From Brevibacterium picturae (GTDB lineage: Bacteria > Actinomycetota > Actinomycetes > Actinomycetales > Brevibacteriaceae), in NCBI RefSeq assembly GCF_900105045.1, contig NZ_LT629739.1:62001-126000 (forward strand): a DNA stretch of 64,000 bases. Reading direction: 5' to 3'. This document shows positions 1 to 9,851 of the stretch, in pieces; within the stretch, counting starts at the first letter, position 1, and every line of letters starts with the position of its first letter. The notes under the pieces were generated by a model that was given only the letters and a program-made list of their open reading frames with translations, had not been told where the DNA came from and made no database searches. The translations under genes were made by a program, and so were the position numbers.

Positions 1-454
1 TCTGAAGAGGCTCGCGCACCTCCTGGCGATCCATCACACCTGCGGCCTGGAGCTCGAGCTCGCGCTGACCGACGGTCTCGATATCGCCGAGGCCGTCGAC
101 CGGCTGACCCAGAGGATCGACCACGCGACCGAGGTATCCGTCACCGACGGGAATGGAGAGAACCTCACCGGTCCGGTAGACGTTCTGCTCCTCCGCGATC
201 CCGGAGAACTCTCCGAGGACGACAACGCCGATCTCGCGCTCGTCCAGGTTCTGTGCCAAGCCCAAAGTGCCGTCTTCGAACCGGAGGAGTTCGTTGGCCA
301 TGGTGCCGGGCAGACCCGAAACGTGGGCAATTCCGTCACCAGCGGTGACGACCTTGCCGACTTCGGACTTTACCGAGCTCTCGGGGTTGTACGAGTCAAC
401 GAACTTCCCAAGAGCGTCCCGGATTTCCTCCGGGCGAATTGTCAGTTCCGCCAT
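1..454 (-). CDS. atpA: ATP synthase F1 subunit alpha, N-terminal part (cut by window edge)
   Basis: The alpha subunit forms the F1 hexamer with beta and carries non-catalytic nucleotide sites. Only about 151 codons are present, from an ATG at 454 down to base 1. The visible part is the N-terminal region and beta-barrel domain (for example [19 protein letters not shown] and [14 protein letters not shown]); the Walker A region lies outside the window. An AGGGA ribosome site lies about 6 bases before the ATG. It follows atpH after about 84 bases and is the last subunit gene visible of the atpBEFHA operon. The truncation is an effect of the window, not a mutation. Confidence 0.95.
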   Translation of the reverse strand, partial: MAELTIRPEEIRDALGKFVDSYNPESSVKSEVGKVVTAGDGIAHVSGLPGTMANELLRFEDGTLGLAQNLDEREIGVVVLGEFSGIAEEQNVYRTGEVLSIPVGDGYLGRVVDPLGQPVDGLGDIETVGQRELELQAAGVMDRQEVREPLQ

Positions 455-538
455 CTGGTTTCCCTGCTTCCTTTACTCAAAACTTGTGTCCGACGACCGG
501 TGGGCCGCCTGTGCTGCCGGACTGGCCGGCCCCTCGAT

Positions 539-1348
539 TTACTTAGCGAGCTTACGCTGCACTTCGGCCAGACGATCAGCCACTGTGGAGCTCATCATCT
601 CGTCGCCGACCTGGACCCGGACTCCCCCGACAACTGCGGGATCGACTTGCACGTTGAGGACGAGCTCACGTCCGTAGCTGGCAGCCAGAGCGGCGCCGAG
701 CTTCTGGGTCTGGGCTTCGCTCAGCGGCTTGGCGACGGTCACATCGGCAACGGAACGCTGCTGTCGTGCGGCGAGGATATCGCTGTACTGATCCAGAGCC
801 ACCGCCACGTGGAGTCCACGCGGGTAGAGCGCCGCCTGCTCGATCAGCGTGATGGTGTCGGCCTGAGCCTTACCTGCCAGCAAGTCTGCGATGAGCGCAC
901 GTTTCGTCTCTGCCGACGCATCGGAATCCAAGGCGCGCGACAGCTCATGCTCGCTTTCGCACAGACGGGCGAAGCGGAAGACCTCTTCTTCCACCTGTCC
1001 GAGTTGACCATTCGCCTGAGCAGCGGCAGCAATTGCTGTCACTCCCACAACTTCAAGGCTGGTCACCAAGTCCTGAGTTCTGGCCCAACGCTGGCTCACG
1101 GCCAGTTCACTCAGACGCAGAACAGTTTCGGTGGTCCGAGTCGAGAACAGAGTCCGCAGCAGCTGCTGCTTCTTCTCGGCTGACTCGGACGAGTCGGCCA
1201 AGGCCTTACGCAGCGTCACGTTCTCGGCGAGAACCGCAACGATTGCAAGCTCGCCCGTACCGATTTCTCGCGCGTCGCCACGGGAGATCTCAACATTGGC
1301 GGCTTCAAGTACGGCCTGCAGGGACAATCTGCTCGACTGGAGCATCAC
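539..1348 (-). CDS. atpH: ATP synthase F1 subunit delta (OSCP-like)
   Basis: This subunit is the peripheral-stalk link between the b subunits and the top of F1. The product is 269 residues, longer than the roughly 180 of E. coli but usual for actinobacteria. The C-terminal part carries the delta/OSCP signature ending in VDPAVVGGVRVQVGDEMM. The start is either GTG 1348, overlapping the atpF stop as GTGA, or the next codon, ATG 1345, joined as TGATG; both imply coupling to atpF. The protein is a separate delta here, unlike the b-delta fusion known from mycobacteria. Confidence 0.93.
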   Translation of the reverse strand: MMLQSSRLSLQAVLEAANVEISRGDAREIGTGELAIVAVLAENVTLRKALADSSESAEKKQQLLRTLFSTRTTETVLRLSELAVSQRWARTQDLVTSLEVVGVTAIAAAAQANGQLGQVEEEVFRFARLCESEHELSRALDSDASAETKRALIADLLAGKAQADTITLIEQAALYPRGLHVAVALDQYSDILAARQQRSVADVTVAKPLSEAQTQKLGAALAASYGRELVLNVQVDPAVVGGVRVQVGDEMMSSTVADRLAEVQRKLAK

Positions 1349-1896
1349 GCCCCCTTGACCGGCTGTGCCGAAGACTGTGACTCGAGATCGGAGATGAAAC
1401 GGTCGACCACGTTGGCAGAACGCTGATCATCGGTGAGAGATTCGCCGACGATGCGCGATGCCAAATCAGTGGCGAGCGTTCCGACTTCCGAGCGCAGCGA
1501 CACCATGGCGGACTGACGCTCGGCTTCGATCTGGGTCTGAGCCTGAGCCACGATGCGCTCGGACTCGGAATGAGCCTGTGTCTTCATATTGGCGATGATC
1601 TGGGCGCCTTCTTCCTGAGCCTCGGCGCGCAGTCGTGCAGCTTCTGCACGACCGTCGGCGAGCTGCTTCTGATACTCAGCCAGAGCCTGATCGGCTTCGG
1701 CCTGCACCTTCTCGGCCTTCTCAATTCCACCCTGAATGCGCTGGGCGCGCTCGTCAAGGGTCTTGTTGAAGGCCGGGAGGACGTACTTCCAGACAACCAG
1801 GAAGACGATCAGCAGACAGATGGCACTCCAGATGATGTCGTACCAGGCCGGGAGAAGCGGGTTCTCAGCCGAGGCAAGAATGTGTACCGGAGTCAT
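1345..1896 (-). CDS. atpF: ATP synthase F0 subunit b
   Basis: This is the peripheral-stalk subunit that anchors F1 to the membrane. The 183-residue protein has one N-terminal membrane segment (about residues 17-42, WYDIIWSAICLLIVFLVVWK). A long charged, Ala/Glu/Gln-rich helix follows, with heptad-like spacing typical of the b dimer coiled coil. It lies between atpE (19-base gap) and atpH (overlap), in the standard B-E-F-H-A order. There is one b gene and no b' gene. Confidence 0.95.
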   Translation of the reverse strand: MTPVHILASAENPLLPAWYDIIWSAICLLIVFLVVWKYVLPAFNKTLDERAQRIQGGIEKAEKVQAEADQALAEYQKQLADGRAEAARLRAEAQEEGAQIIANMKTQAHSESERIVAQAQTQIEAERQSAMVSLRSEVGTLATDLASRIVGESLTDDQRSANVVDRFISDLESQSSAQPVKGA

Positions 1897-1915
1897 CGAT
1901 TAGTCCTCTTCGTGA

Positions 1916-2155
<240 letters not shown>

Positions 2156-2219
2156 TCATAAAGAAGCCGGGTGGTTGGCCCGACCGTGCAACTCGTGAGT
2201 TACGGTTCTGGGTGTTAAA

Positions 2220-3032
2220 TCAGTGGTCGTCTGAGATGGCGGCGTTGATGTAAACGCAGGACAGCAACGCGAAGATGTAAGCCTGAAGGACGACGATCAG
2301 CATCTCGAGGATGAAGACGAAGAATCCGCCGGCGAAGGTGATGATCGAAAAGAACTGGAATCCGTTCGCAGCGTCGATGAGGAAGAAGCTGGTTGCGGAG
2401 AAGCAGAGTACAAGGAGGAGGTGGCCGACCATCATGTTCGCGAAGAGTCGGATCGCCAGTGTGAACGGCTGTGTGACGAACTTCGTGATGAACTCGATCG
2501 GGATGAGCAGAATGTGCATCGGCCATGGGACACCGGGCAGGATGAGCGAATCCTTGAGGTATCCGCCGAGTCCCTTCTCAGCGATGCCGGCCCAGTGGTA
2601 AGTGACGTAGACCGTCAGCGTTAGGACGATCGGGAGCCCGATGACGCCGGTGCCCGGCATATTGAGGAAGGGGATGAGCTTCGTGACGTTCCAGAACAGA
2701 ATGCCGAAGAAGATCGCAACGATCAGCGGCATGAACTTCTTCGCCTTTTCCTTGCCCATGGTGTCCTCGGCAATGCCGACGGTGACGAATTCCATGGCCA
2801 GCTCCATGCTGGATTGGAAGCGACTGGGAACGAGTTTCATCCTCTTCGCCCAGACTGCGAGCAGAACGACGACTGCCACGGTAGCAATGACGCGAATGAG
2901 CATCACCCGGTTCATTTCAAAGGGAGTACCTTCGAAGAGGAACGCGGCGGGGAAGAACTCCGCCATGGACGGGGCGTGATAACCACCTTCAGCGGCTTGG
3001 ATCATTGCGTTCGCAGCGTTGAGTGTTCCCAC
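2220..3032 (-). CDS. atpB: ATP synthase F0 subunit a
   Basis: This membrane subunit forms the proton half-channels beside the c ring. The 270-residue protein is strongly hydrophobic with 5-6 helices. The essential arginine is Arg195 in TLAIRLFANMMVGHLLL, the family signature of helix 5. The start is GTG 3032, with AAGGA four bases upstream. It is the first gene of the atpBEFHA unit and is separated by about 200 bases from the AtpI-like gene, which leaves room for its own promoter. Confidence 0.95.
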   Translation of the reverse strand: MGTLNAANAMIQAAEGGYHAPSMAEFFPAAFLFEGTPFEMNRVMLIRVIATVAVVVLLAVWAKRMKLVPSRFQSSMELAMEFVTVGIAEDTMGKEKAKKFMPLIVAIFFGILFWNVTKLIPFLNMPGTGVIGLPIVLTLTVYVTYHWAGIAEKGLGGYLKDSLILPGVPWPMHILLIPIEFITKFVTQPFTLAIRLFANMMVGHLLLVLCFSATSFFLIDAANGFQFFSIITFAGGFFVFILEMLIVVLQAYIFALLSCVYINAAISDDH

Positions 3033-3154
3033 GTTTCCTTAACTCTCCCATGGTCAAAAGCCTTGATGGCCTGGCCTTATCCACGCATGACCTGCGTGGC
3101 ATTAGGTTCAGGAGCGACATGGAGCGACAAATGGCTCCAGCACCGCAACAACTC

Positions 3155-3190
3155 TACCAATTGTAGAGAGCTGCCGGCAAATTCATCACC
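3155..3190 (-). promoter_or_regulatory. Candidate promoter/operator before atpB
   Basis: The 206-base gap between the AtpI-like gene and atpB holds a TACAAT -10-like hexamer on the minus strand (3160-3165). It lies inside the inverted repeat CTCTAC-CAATT-GTAGAG (3152-3168). A TGATGA element at the -35 spacing is weak. Overlap of a -10 with a dyad would suit a repressor or activator, but this is inference. Confidence 0.35.
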
Positions 3191-3238
3191 TTTGACTGTA
3201 CATCTTTTGGCAGCGGTTTTCGTGCTGGTCGCGCACGT

Positions 3239-3685
3239 CTATTTCGCCTCGGGATCGACGTAGGGCACGCGCCCCTTGACCACGGTCAGGGCTTCAACCA
3301 GCGAGGATCCGATCACAGCGGCGACAATCGTGAAGAATGCCACAGTTCCGTCCAGCCAGGTTGCGTCTTTGAGGCGCCAGATGACGATCATGAAGACGAA
3401 GGCTTTGAAGAGAAAGCCCATGCCCAAGAATCCGGCGATCGCTGTCAGCCCCATGTTGCGGCCCGCATACATGATAACCAGAGTGATGATGATGAAGACC
3501 GCGGCCAGTCCCCCGCCCACGGCACCGCCGTTGAGGCCCTGCGTTCCGGCGGCCAGGTAGCCTATGCCCATTCCGAGCACAGCGACCGCGACGACCAGAA
3601 TGATGCCGCGGACAAGCATGGTCTTCCAGACTCTGGTCCACGCTGCCTGAACGTAGGTTTCCTGACGGGCAGACTCGTCGGTCAT
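3239..3685 (-). CDS. AtpI-like small membrane protein upstream of the ATP synthase operon
   Basis: This is a 148-residue protein with four predicted membrane segments, GTQGLNGGAVGGG between the first two, and a charged C-terminus. It occupies the place of atpI, or of Rv1303 in M. tuberculosis as I recall it; such proteins are thought to help c-ring assembly. ATG 3685 overlaps the stop of the preceding transferase gene by four bases (ATGA), so it is coupled to that gene rather than to atpB. The homology is weak by eye. The assignment rests mainly on position, size and topology. Confidence 0.75.
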   Translation of the reverse strand: MTDESARQETYVQAAWTRVWKTMLVRGIILVVAVAVLGMGIGYLAAGTQGLNGGAVGGGLAAVFIIITLVIMYAGRNMGLTAIAGFLGMGFLFKAFVFMIVIWRLKDATWLDGTVAFFTIVAAVIGSSLVEALTVVKGRVPYVDPEAK

Positions 3686-4791
3686 GAGATTTCCTCTCTG
3701 GCTTTCTGTCGGACCCGAAGTGGGTAGAAGGTGAAGATCAGGGTGATGGCGAACAGCCCGCCGACGATGCAGACCACGTAGATCCAGGGCATCAGCAGCA
3801 GCATGACGGACCCGAACGCGATGAGCGCGGTCCACGTGTAGAGGATGAGCACCGCCCGTGCATGCGAATGTCCCAGGCTGAGCATTCGGTGGTGGAGATG
3901 TTTCGCGTCTGCGGAGAACGGAGATTGACCGGCCATGAGCCGGCGGACGACTGCCAGTCCCAGATCGAGCAGCGGTAGGAACATCACCGCGATCGGCAGA
4001 ATGATGGGCAGGAAGGTCGCGAATGCTCGTTCTTCGCCGATCAGCGCTGGGTCGACCTGTCCGGTCACGCGGATCGTGGAAGCGGCGAGCAGCAGGCCGA
4101 TCAGCATCGAGCCGGAGTCGCCCATGAAGATCCGTGCCGGGTTGAAATTGTGCGGCAGGAATCCGACGCAGGCACCGACGAGAATCGCGGTGATCAGCGA
4201 CGCGAGGTTCGCATACGAATCGGGTGAGGCATCGCGGGCCAACCCGTATGAGTAGATGAAGAACGCACTGCCGCCGATCGCGACCACTCCAGCCGCCAGT
4301 CCGTCGAGACCGTCGACGAAGTTCACGGCGTTGATCGTCACCAGGACCACCAGAATGGTGATGATGATCGACATCCTCGGCGACCCGATGATGACTCCGC
4401 CGAATGGGATCGACAGCAGGGCCACACCGTTGATCGCCATGAAGCCGGCAGCCAGCGCCTGCCCGGCGAGCTTGGTGATCCAGTGGAGGTCCCAGATGTC
4501 GTCGATGATGCCGAGTACGCACAGTACGGTGGCGGCGCCGGCGATGCCGATGATGGGGGCCGTATCGACGAAGATCCTCTGCAGGAACGGCGTCTGTGAG
4601 GCAAAGGCGAGGGCGACGATCACCGCGCCGAACATGGCGACTCCGCCCAACCTCGGCGTCGGAACGGAATGGACATCCCGTTCGCGCAGGGGCGAGAAGA
4701 TGAGGCCGCGTTCGGCCACCCGCTTGACCATCGGGGTCAACAGGTAGGCCACGAGGGCCGATATGATGAGGATGAAGAGGTAGGCGCGCAC
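3682..4791 (-). CDS. wecA: MraY/WecA-family polyprenyl-phosphate sugar-1-phosphate transferase
   Basis: The enzyme should move a (N-acetyl)hexosamine-1-phosphate from a UDP-sugar to decaprenyl or undecaprenyl phosphate in the membrane, starting a wall glycan linkage unit. The 369-residue, roughly 11-helix protein shows the family motifs IIDDIWDLHW (metal-binding Asp pair), NAVNFVDGLDGLAAG and KHLHHRMLSLGHSH. The start is GTG 4791, directly abutting the sua5 stop. The position between sua5 and the AtpI-like gene is the same as rfe (Rv1302) in mycobacteria. The exact sugar substrate cannot be read from the sequence. Confidence 0.9.
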   Translation of the reverse strand: MRAYLFILIISALVAYLLTPMVKRVAERGLIFSPLRERDVHSVPTPRLGGVAMFGAVIVALAFASQTPFLQRIFVDTAPIIGIAGAATVLCVLGIIDDIWDLHWITKLAGQALAAGFMAINGVALLSIPFGGVIIGSPRMSIIITILVVLVTINAVNFVDGLDGLAAGVVAIGGSAFFIYSYGLARDASPDSYANLASLITAILVGACVGFLPHNFNPARIFMGDSGSMLIGLLLAASTIRVTGQVDPALIGEERAFATFLPIILPIAVMFLPLLDLGLAVVRRLMAGQSPFSADAKHLHHRMLSLGHSHARAVLILYTWTALIAFGSVMLLLMPWIYVVCIVGGLFAITLIFTFYPLRVRQKAREEIS

Positions 4792-5442
4792 TCAGCCGTC
4801 CAGGTCGAGGATGTCTGGGACGGTCTCGCGCAGTTCGGCCACCGTTACCGGCCCCTCGCGCACGATTCGCGGGACGTCCCCGGTGAGGTCGATGATCGTC
4901 GAGGATGATCCCGACGTCCGCGCTCCCCCGTCGACGTAGATGTCGACGTCATCGCCCAACATCTCCATTGCCTCGTCCGCCGAGGTGGCCGCGGGCTGTC
5001 CGGATATGTTGGCACTCGATACGGCCAGTGGGCCGGTTCGGCCCAGCAGTGCGAGAGCGTATTCGTCATCGGGCATGCGCACCGCGACTGTGCCGTGAGT
5101 GTCACCGAGGTCCCAGTCCAAGGACGGCTGAGCATTCGCGATGATCGTCAACGGTCCGGGCCAGAAGCGGGCGGTCAGCGCCAGCATCGTCTCATTGACC
5201 CCGTCGACGAGGCCGAACACGGTTTCCGCACGCGGCACGAGGACAGGCGGCGGCATGTCGCGTCCACGTCCCTTCGCTGCGAGAAGAGCGGATACCGCGG
5301 AGGCGCTGAACGCGTCTGCGGCGATCCCGTACACGGTGTCTGTGGGTATGACGAGCAGATTGCCCGTCTCACTGACCCTGGCGCATTCGTCAAGGACAAG
5401 ATCACGGATGTCGCTTTGGGTGACGTCGAATCGTCTCGACAC
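4792..5442 (-). CDS. sua5: L-threonylcarbamoyladenylate synthase (YrdC/Sua5 family)
   Basis: This enzyme makes threonylcarbamoyl-AMP from threonine, bicarbonate and ATP, the first step of the tRNA t6A37 modification. The product is 216 residues, a YrdC domain without the extra Sua5 C-terminal domain. Visible motifs are PTDTVYGIAADAF, the lysine/arginine pair AAKGRGR, ARFWPGPLT and VSSANISGQPA. GTG 5442 has a GGAG site about 5 bases upstream. It lies 54 bases after prmC, as in many actinobacteria. Confidence 0.93.
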   Translation of the reverse strand: MSRRFDVTQSDIRDLVLDECARVSETGNLLVIPTDTVYGIAADAFSASAVSALLAAKGRGRDMPPPVLVPRAETVFGLVDGVNETMLALTARFWPGPLTIIANAQPSLDWDLGDTHGTVAVRMPDDEYALALLGRTGPLAVSSANISGQPAATSADEAMEMLGDDVDIYVDGGARTSGSSSTIIDLTGDVPRIVREGPVTVAELRETVPDILDLDG

Positions 5443-5496
5443 GAATTCTCCGTTTCGAATCGTGGTTGTCAGTGGCCGGAACCGGGCTGTCCATGG

Positions 5497-6384
5497 TCAC
5501 GGGTCGACCTCGCCGACACGATGAGCCACCGTGTAGCGGTCGCGTCCAGTGTAGTCCGGGTAGGTGCCGGGGTGTCTGAGACTGGCCGTCGACATGATGA
5601 GTTCACAGGCTGCGCGGCCCTGTTCCTCGGAATGTTCCATGATGAAAAACCCGCCGGGACGCAGCAGCTTCTCGGCCTGCAGCATGATGAGTGCCGGGAC
5701 CTCAAGGCCGGTCGAACCTCCGTAGAGTGCGGCCGACGGATCGTGTTCGCGCACCTCGGGGTCGCGGGGAACAGCCTCATCGGGGACGTAGGGAGGGTTG
5801 GTCACGACGACATCGGCGCTGCCCCACAGCTCGGGACTGTCATCGGCGAATGTCGTCGCGTCGCCGGAGATCAGATCGACGACGGAGCCGGAGAGGTTCA
5901 CCGCCGCTAGGTTCTTCAGCGACCAGTCGAGGGCCTCGGTTTCACGCTCGACGCCGATGATGCGAAGTTGCGGATATTCGGTGGCCAGGGACAACGTGAT
6001 CGCGCCCGAACCCGAGCACAGATCGATGACGAAGGGCACGTGTGTGTTCTGCTGCCGCTCCAGCTCTTCGAGGATCTCTGTGACAAGCAGTTCGGTCTCG
6101 GGCCGTGGAACGAAGACACCGGGCCCGACCTGCAGTTCGAGGTGGCGGAAGGGCGCCGAACCGATGAGGTGCTGGAGGGGAACGCGCAGACGTCTCCGCT
6201 CGATCAGCTCAGCGAAGACCTCCGTGATCTCCGTGGGAACGGTGTCACCGAAGAGTCGTCGGCGTGCCAGCACGGAGGCATCGATACCCCACGCGTGGGC
6301 GAGCAGTGCGGTGGAGTCGGGGTCGGGATTGGGCACGTGCGAGTCGGCCAGCAGTCGTGCCGCTCCGCGCAGAACCGTCGACAC
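5497..6384 (-). CDS. prmC: Peptide chain release factor N5-glutamine methyltransferase
   Basis: PrmC methylates the Gln of the GGQ motif in release factors, here presumably the product of the adjacent prfA. The 295-residue protein has the N-terminal helical domain, the SAM-binding motif VIDLCSGSGAITLSLA and the catalytic VVTNPPYVP loop. The reading frame is open further upstream into prfA. I chose GTG 6384 because GAGGGAG lies 4-5 bases before it and because the known N-terminal helices begin there. The gap to prfA is 34 bases. Confidence 0.93.
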   Translation of the reverse strand: MSTVLRGAARLLADSHVPNPDPDSTALLAHAWGIDASVLARRRLFGDTVPTEITEVFAELIERRRLRVPLQHLIGSAPFRHLELQVGPGVFVPRPETELLVTEILEELERQQNTHVPFVIDLCSGSGAITLSLATEYPQLRIIGVERETEALDWSLKNLAAVNLSGSVVDLISGDATTFADDSPELWGSADVVVTNPPYVPDEAVPRDPEVREHDPSAALYGGSTGLEVPALIMLQAEKLLRPGGFFIMEHSEEQGRAACELIMSTASLRHPGTYPDYTGRDRYTVAHRVGEVDP

Positions 6385-6418
6385 GTCTCCCTCGGGAGCG
6401 GGCGGGCGCAGATTCAGG

Positions 6419-7498
6419 TCAGTCCCCCAGCGCGTCGAGTCGTGCGGCCTTGTCAGCCGCACGGCAGGAGTCGATGACGGGATCGAGCTCGCCGCCGAGA
6501 ACCTGATCGAGGTTGTAGGCCTTGTACCCGGTCCGGTGGTCGGTGATCCGGTTCTCAGGGAAGTTGTAGGTGCGGATCCGTTCCGAACGGTCAACCGTGC
6601 GCACTTGAGAGCGCCGAATGTCCGCGGCCTCGGCTGCGGCTTCCTCAGCCTGCTTGGCCAGGATACGGGCCCGGAGCATGCGCAGTGCCGCCTCTTTGTT
6701 CTGCAGCTGCGATTTTTCGTTCTGGCAGCTCGCGGTGATGCCTGTGGGCACGTGGGTGATGCGCACAGCGGAGTCGGTGGTGTTCACGGACTGACCGCCT
6801 GGCCCGGAGGACCGGTAGACGTCGATGCGCAGATCGTTGTCGTCGAGCGCGACTTCCTCTGGTTCGTCCACTTCGGGAAACACCAGCACTCCGGCAGCGG
6901 AGGTGTGGATGCGTCCTTGGGATTCGGTCACGGGAACGCGTTGGACCCGGTGGACTCCGCCTTCGAACTTCACCCACCCGTAGGCACCGTCGTCCTTGGC
7001 CTTCAGCGCCAGGGTCACGTCTTTGTATCCGCCGAGATCCGAATGCGTGGCATCCAGGATCTGTGCGGACCATCCGCGCGAATCGATCCAACGCTGGTAC
7101 ATGCGCAGGAGGTCTCCGGCGAACAGCGCCGATTCGTCTCCACCCTCACCAGCTTTGATCTCGATGATGGCATCACGCGCATCGTCGGGGTCGCTGGGAA
7201 CCAAGAGGTCTCTGAGTTCGGCCTCCACGTCGGTGGCCTCTTCATGCAGGCGTGCGGCCTCAGCACCGAAATCGGCGTCGTCGGCGGCGAGTTCTTCCGC
7301 GGCGACGGCGTCGTCTTCGAGCTGGGCGAACCGACGCGCGGCGAGGGCCACTTTGTCGAGTTCTGCGTAGCGCCTTGTCAGCTTCTTGGCTCGGCCAGCG
7401 TCAGCGTGCACGGCAGGATCGGAGAGTTCCGCCTGCACACGCGCATGTTCGTCGAGCAGTGCGCTGACGCTGGCCTTGAGGGTGTCATCGTCAGCCAT
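6419..7498 (-). CDS. prfA: Peptide chain release factor 1
   Basis: RF1 reads UAA and UAG and triggers peptide release. The 359-residue protein has the usual length. It carries the GGQ loop in [18 protein letters not shown] and ends in the standard domain 4. The start codon ATG 7498 is one base from the rho stop. In many actinobacteria rpmE (ribosomal protein L31) lies between rho and prfA; it is absent here. Confidence 0.96.
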   Translation of the reverse strand: MADDDTLKASVSALLDEHARVQAELSDPAVHADAGRAKKLTRRYAELDKVALAARRFAQLEDDAVAAEELAADDADFGAEAARLHEEATDVEAELRDLLVPSDPDDARDAIIEIKAGEGGDESALFAGDLLRMYQRWIDSRGWSAQILDATHSDLGGYKDVTLALKAKDDGAYGWVKFEGGVHRVQRVPVTESQGRIHTSAAGVLVFPEVDEPEEVALDDNDLRIDVYRSSGPGGQSVNTTDSAVRITHVPTGITASCQNEKSQLQNKEAALRMLRARILAKQAEEAAAEAADIRRSQVRTVDRSERIRTYNFPENRITDHRTGYKAYNLDQVLGGELDPVIDSCRAADKAARLDALGD

Positions 7499-7499
7499 C

Positions 7500-9626
7500 T
7501 CAGTTGTTGTCGGTGGATGACTTCTGCAGCGGTGTCGTCTTCTGCACCTGCATGAGGAATTCGACGTTCGAGCCGGTTTCCTTCAGCTTCGACATGAGCA
7601 GCTCGACAGCCTGCTGCTGTTCCAACCCAGCCAGCAGACGACGCAGCTGCCACATGACCTTGGTCTCTTCGGAGGTCATCAGCATCTCTTCGCGACGGGT
7701 GCTCGACGCGTTGACGTCGACGGCTGGGAAGATGCGCTTGTCGGCGAGCTGACGCGACAGGCGCAGCTCCATATTGCCGGTGCCCTTGAACTCCTCGAAG
7801 ATGACCTCGTCCATCTTGGATCCGGTTTCGACGAGCGCCGTGGCCAGAATGGTCAACGAGCCGCCGTTCTCGATGTTGCGGGCAGCACCGAAGAATCGCT
7901 TCGGTGGGTAGAGCGCGTTCGCGTCGACACCACCGGAGAGGATGCGACCTGAGGCGGGCTGAGCAATGTTGTAGGCGCGGCCGAGGCGAGTGATGTTGTC
8001 AAGGAGCACGACGACGTCGGAGCCCATTTCGACGAGACGCTTGGCGCGTTCGATAGCCAGTTCTGCGATCGTCGTGTGGTCATCGGCCGGGCGGTCGAAT
8101 GTCGAAGCGATGACTTCACCCTGCACTGCTCGCTGCATGTCCGTGACTTCCTCGGGACGTTCGTCGACGAGGACGACCATCAGGTGGACTTCCGGGTTGT
8201 TCTCGGTGATCGCGTTGGCTACCTGCTGCATGATCATCGTCTTGCCCGCCTTCGGGGGCGCCACGATGAGACCACGCTGGCCCTTGCCGATGGGAGTCAC
8301 GAGATCGATGAGTCGCGTCGAGTGCAGCTTCGAGGTCGTTTCGAGACGCAGCCGCTCCTGTGGGTAGAGCGGTGTCAGCTTGGAGAAGTCGACCCGGCTT
8401 CGCGCGTCGTCGACGGTCAGACCGTTGACGGAGTCGAGGCGCACCAGGGCGTCGAACTTCTCACGCTTGTTGTTGCGGTCGTTCTCGCGAGGCTGCCGGA
8501 TGGCACCGGCGACGGCGTCGCCCTTGCGCAGCTGGTTCTTGCGCACCATCGAGGCCGAGACGTAGACATCGTTGGGGCCGGGCAGGTAGCCCGAGGTGCG
8601 CAGGAATGCATAGTTGTCATGCACGTCGAGGATGCCGCCGACCGGGATGAGCACGTCATCATTGCGGATCTCCGGCTCGTCGTTGCCGCGTCCTCCGCGA
8701 CGTTTGCGGTCGCGTCCGCGGCCGCGGCGGTTGCCGCGATCGTCGTCATCGTTGTTGTTGCGACCCCGACGGTCGTTGTTCCGGTCGTTGCGGTCGTTGT
8801 TGCGATCATTCCCACGGTCATTGTCGTCGCTGTGACGGTTGCGACCGTTTCCACGGTCGTTATTGCGATCGTTTCCGCGGTCATTGTTGCGATCGTTTCC
8901 GCGGTCGTTGCGGTCGTTGTCGTCGTTCTGACGGTTGCGACCGTTTCCGCGATCGTTGTTGCGGTCGTTCCCACGGTCGTTATTGCGATCGTTTCCGCGA
9001 TCATTGCGATCATTTCCGCGGTCGTTGCGATCGTTCCCGCGGTCGCCGTCATCGTTCTGACGACTGCGGCCGTTGCCCCGATCGTTGCGGTCTGAACGTT
9101 CGCCCGAGTCATCGGAGCTGTGTCCGGTGTCCTCGTTCTGATCCTCGGAGCCACGTGAACGCGAGCGGCCGCGACGCGAACGCTGTTTGTCGGGTTCACC
9201 AGCGGAGTCGGACGAGGAGTCGTCTGCGTCCGAGGTCACGGTGACCGCGGAGGACTCGGCGGAAGCCGAGGCGACATCTGCGTTCTGCGAGCCGGCGGCG
9301 TCGCCCTTCGACGCCGAAGCTGCGCTGCGACGAGACGGACGTCCCTGAGCTGCGGCCGGAGCCTCGCTGGAGGCGCTGGAATCTTCCTTAGCTTCCTTCT
9401 CGGAGGCCGCAGATGCGACCGGTGCGGTCTTCGGGGCTGCTTGAGCCTGGCCCGAACCGCCCTCTGAGCCTTTGTGGTTGTTGATGGCGTCGATCAGTTC
9501 GCCTTTGCGAAGTCGACGGTACCCTTTGATCCCGAGTCCCGCGGCCATTTCCTGGAGCTGGGGCAGACGCAAAGCGGTCAGACTGCCGGTGCGTGGTGTG
9601 GAATCTTGAGTAGTGGTTTCAGACAC
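7500..9626 (-). CDS. rho: Transcription termination factor Rho with long Asn/Asp/Arg/Gly-rich insertion
   Basis: Rho is the hexameric RNA-dependent ATPase that ends transcription. The 708-residue protein starts at GTG 9626 (AAGGA site 7 bases away). It has a Rho-N helix domain at about 15-50, an Ala/Ser-rich acidic linker at about 50-150, and a repetitive N/D/R/G block at about 150-315. After that come the OB-fold RNA-binding domain (about 325-400) and the motor, with Walker [14 protein letters not shown] and an intact C-terminal part. Insertions here are known in high-GC actinobacteria and add RNA binding; this one is long and nearly a tandem repeat. A 225-base region separates rho from thrB and contains the small dyad CACCGT-TG-ACGGTG (9686-9699). 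Confidence 0.96.
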   Translation of the reverse strand: MSETTTQDSTPRTGSLTALRLPQLQEMAAGLGIKGYRRLRKGELIDAINNHKGSEGGSGQAQAAPKTAPVASAASEKEAKEDSSASSEAPAAAQGRPSRRSAASASKGDAAGSQNADVASASAESSAVTVTSDADDSSSDSAGEPDKQRSRRGRSRSRGSEDQNEDTGHSSDDSGERSDRNDRGNGRSRQNDDGDRGNDRNDRGNDRNDRGNDRNNDRGNDRNNDRGNGRNRQNDDNDRNDRGNDRNNDRGNDRNNDRGNGRNRHSDDNDRGNDRNNDRNDRNNDRRGRNNNDDDDRGNRRGRGRDRKRRGGRGNDEPEIRNDDVLIPVGGILDVHDNYAFLRTSGYLPGPNDVYVSASMVRKNQLRKGDAVAGAIRQPRENDRNNKREKFDALVRLDSVNGLTVDDARSRVDFSKLTPLYPQERLRLETTSKLHSTRLIDLVTPIGKGQRGLIVAPPKAGKTMIMQQVANAITENNPEVHLMVVLVDERPEEVTDMQRAVQGEVIASTFDRPADDHTTIAELAIERAKRLVEMGSDVVVLLDNITRLGRAYNIAQPASGRILSGGVDANALYPPKRFFGAARNIENGGSLTILATALVETGSKMDEVIFEEFKGTGNMELRLSRQLADKRIFPAVDVNASSTRREEMLMTSEETKVMWQLRRLLAGLEQQQAVELLMSKLKETGSNVEFLMQVQKTTPLQKSSTDNN
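8727..9095 (-). repeat. In-frame tandem-like repeats encoding N-D-R-G units within rho
   Basis: About 120 codons of rho are built from short units such as GNDRNNDR and GNDRNDR, mostly 18-24 bases long and copied with small changes (gatcg/ggtcg alternation). The reading frame is kept throughout, so copy-number changes by slippage would alter Rho length without inactivating it. This is a coding repeat, not a CRISPR array: there are no distinct spacers. Confidence 0.85.
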
Positions 9627-9851
9627 GAAGGTCCTTCTCCCTCTTTCGGCCGTGCGGCAAGAGCCGTTTACTCACGGCGACGGAAACACCGTTGACGGTG
9701 CATTGTGAAAGATAACCTGCCTAAGAATGAGCAGGAGACGTTCCAGAATGTGTGAAATAGACAGTGGATTCGCGATGCATACCGCAGAACCCGATCACTG
9801 ATGGAACACCACTAGTTTACGTGCTCAACGGCAATCACGCGAATCCGATGC

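Noticed and set aside
3686..4522. Long upstream extension of the AtpI-like reading frame
   Set aside because: It overlaps the WecA-type gene in another frame and is Arg/His/Pro-rich noise. The real start is ATG 3685 with the ATGA overlap.
5095..5910. Plus-strand frame across sua5 and prmC
   Set aside because: It is a shadow of two well-identified minus-strand genes.
8076..9095. 339-codon Val/Ala/Ile-rich frame antisense to rho
   Set aside because: It is the complement of the Asn/Asp/Arg repeats. The repetitive hydrophobic pattern is an artefact of the repeat, not a membrane protein.
8727..9095. Possible CRISPR-like array
   Set aside because: The repeats are short, adjacent, in frame with rho, and lack unique spacers or cas genes.
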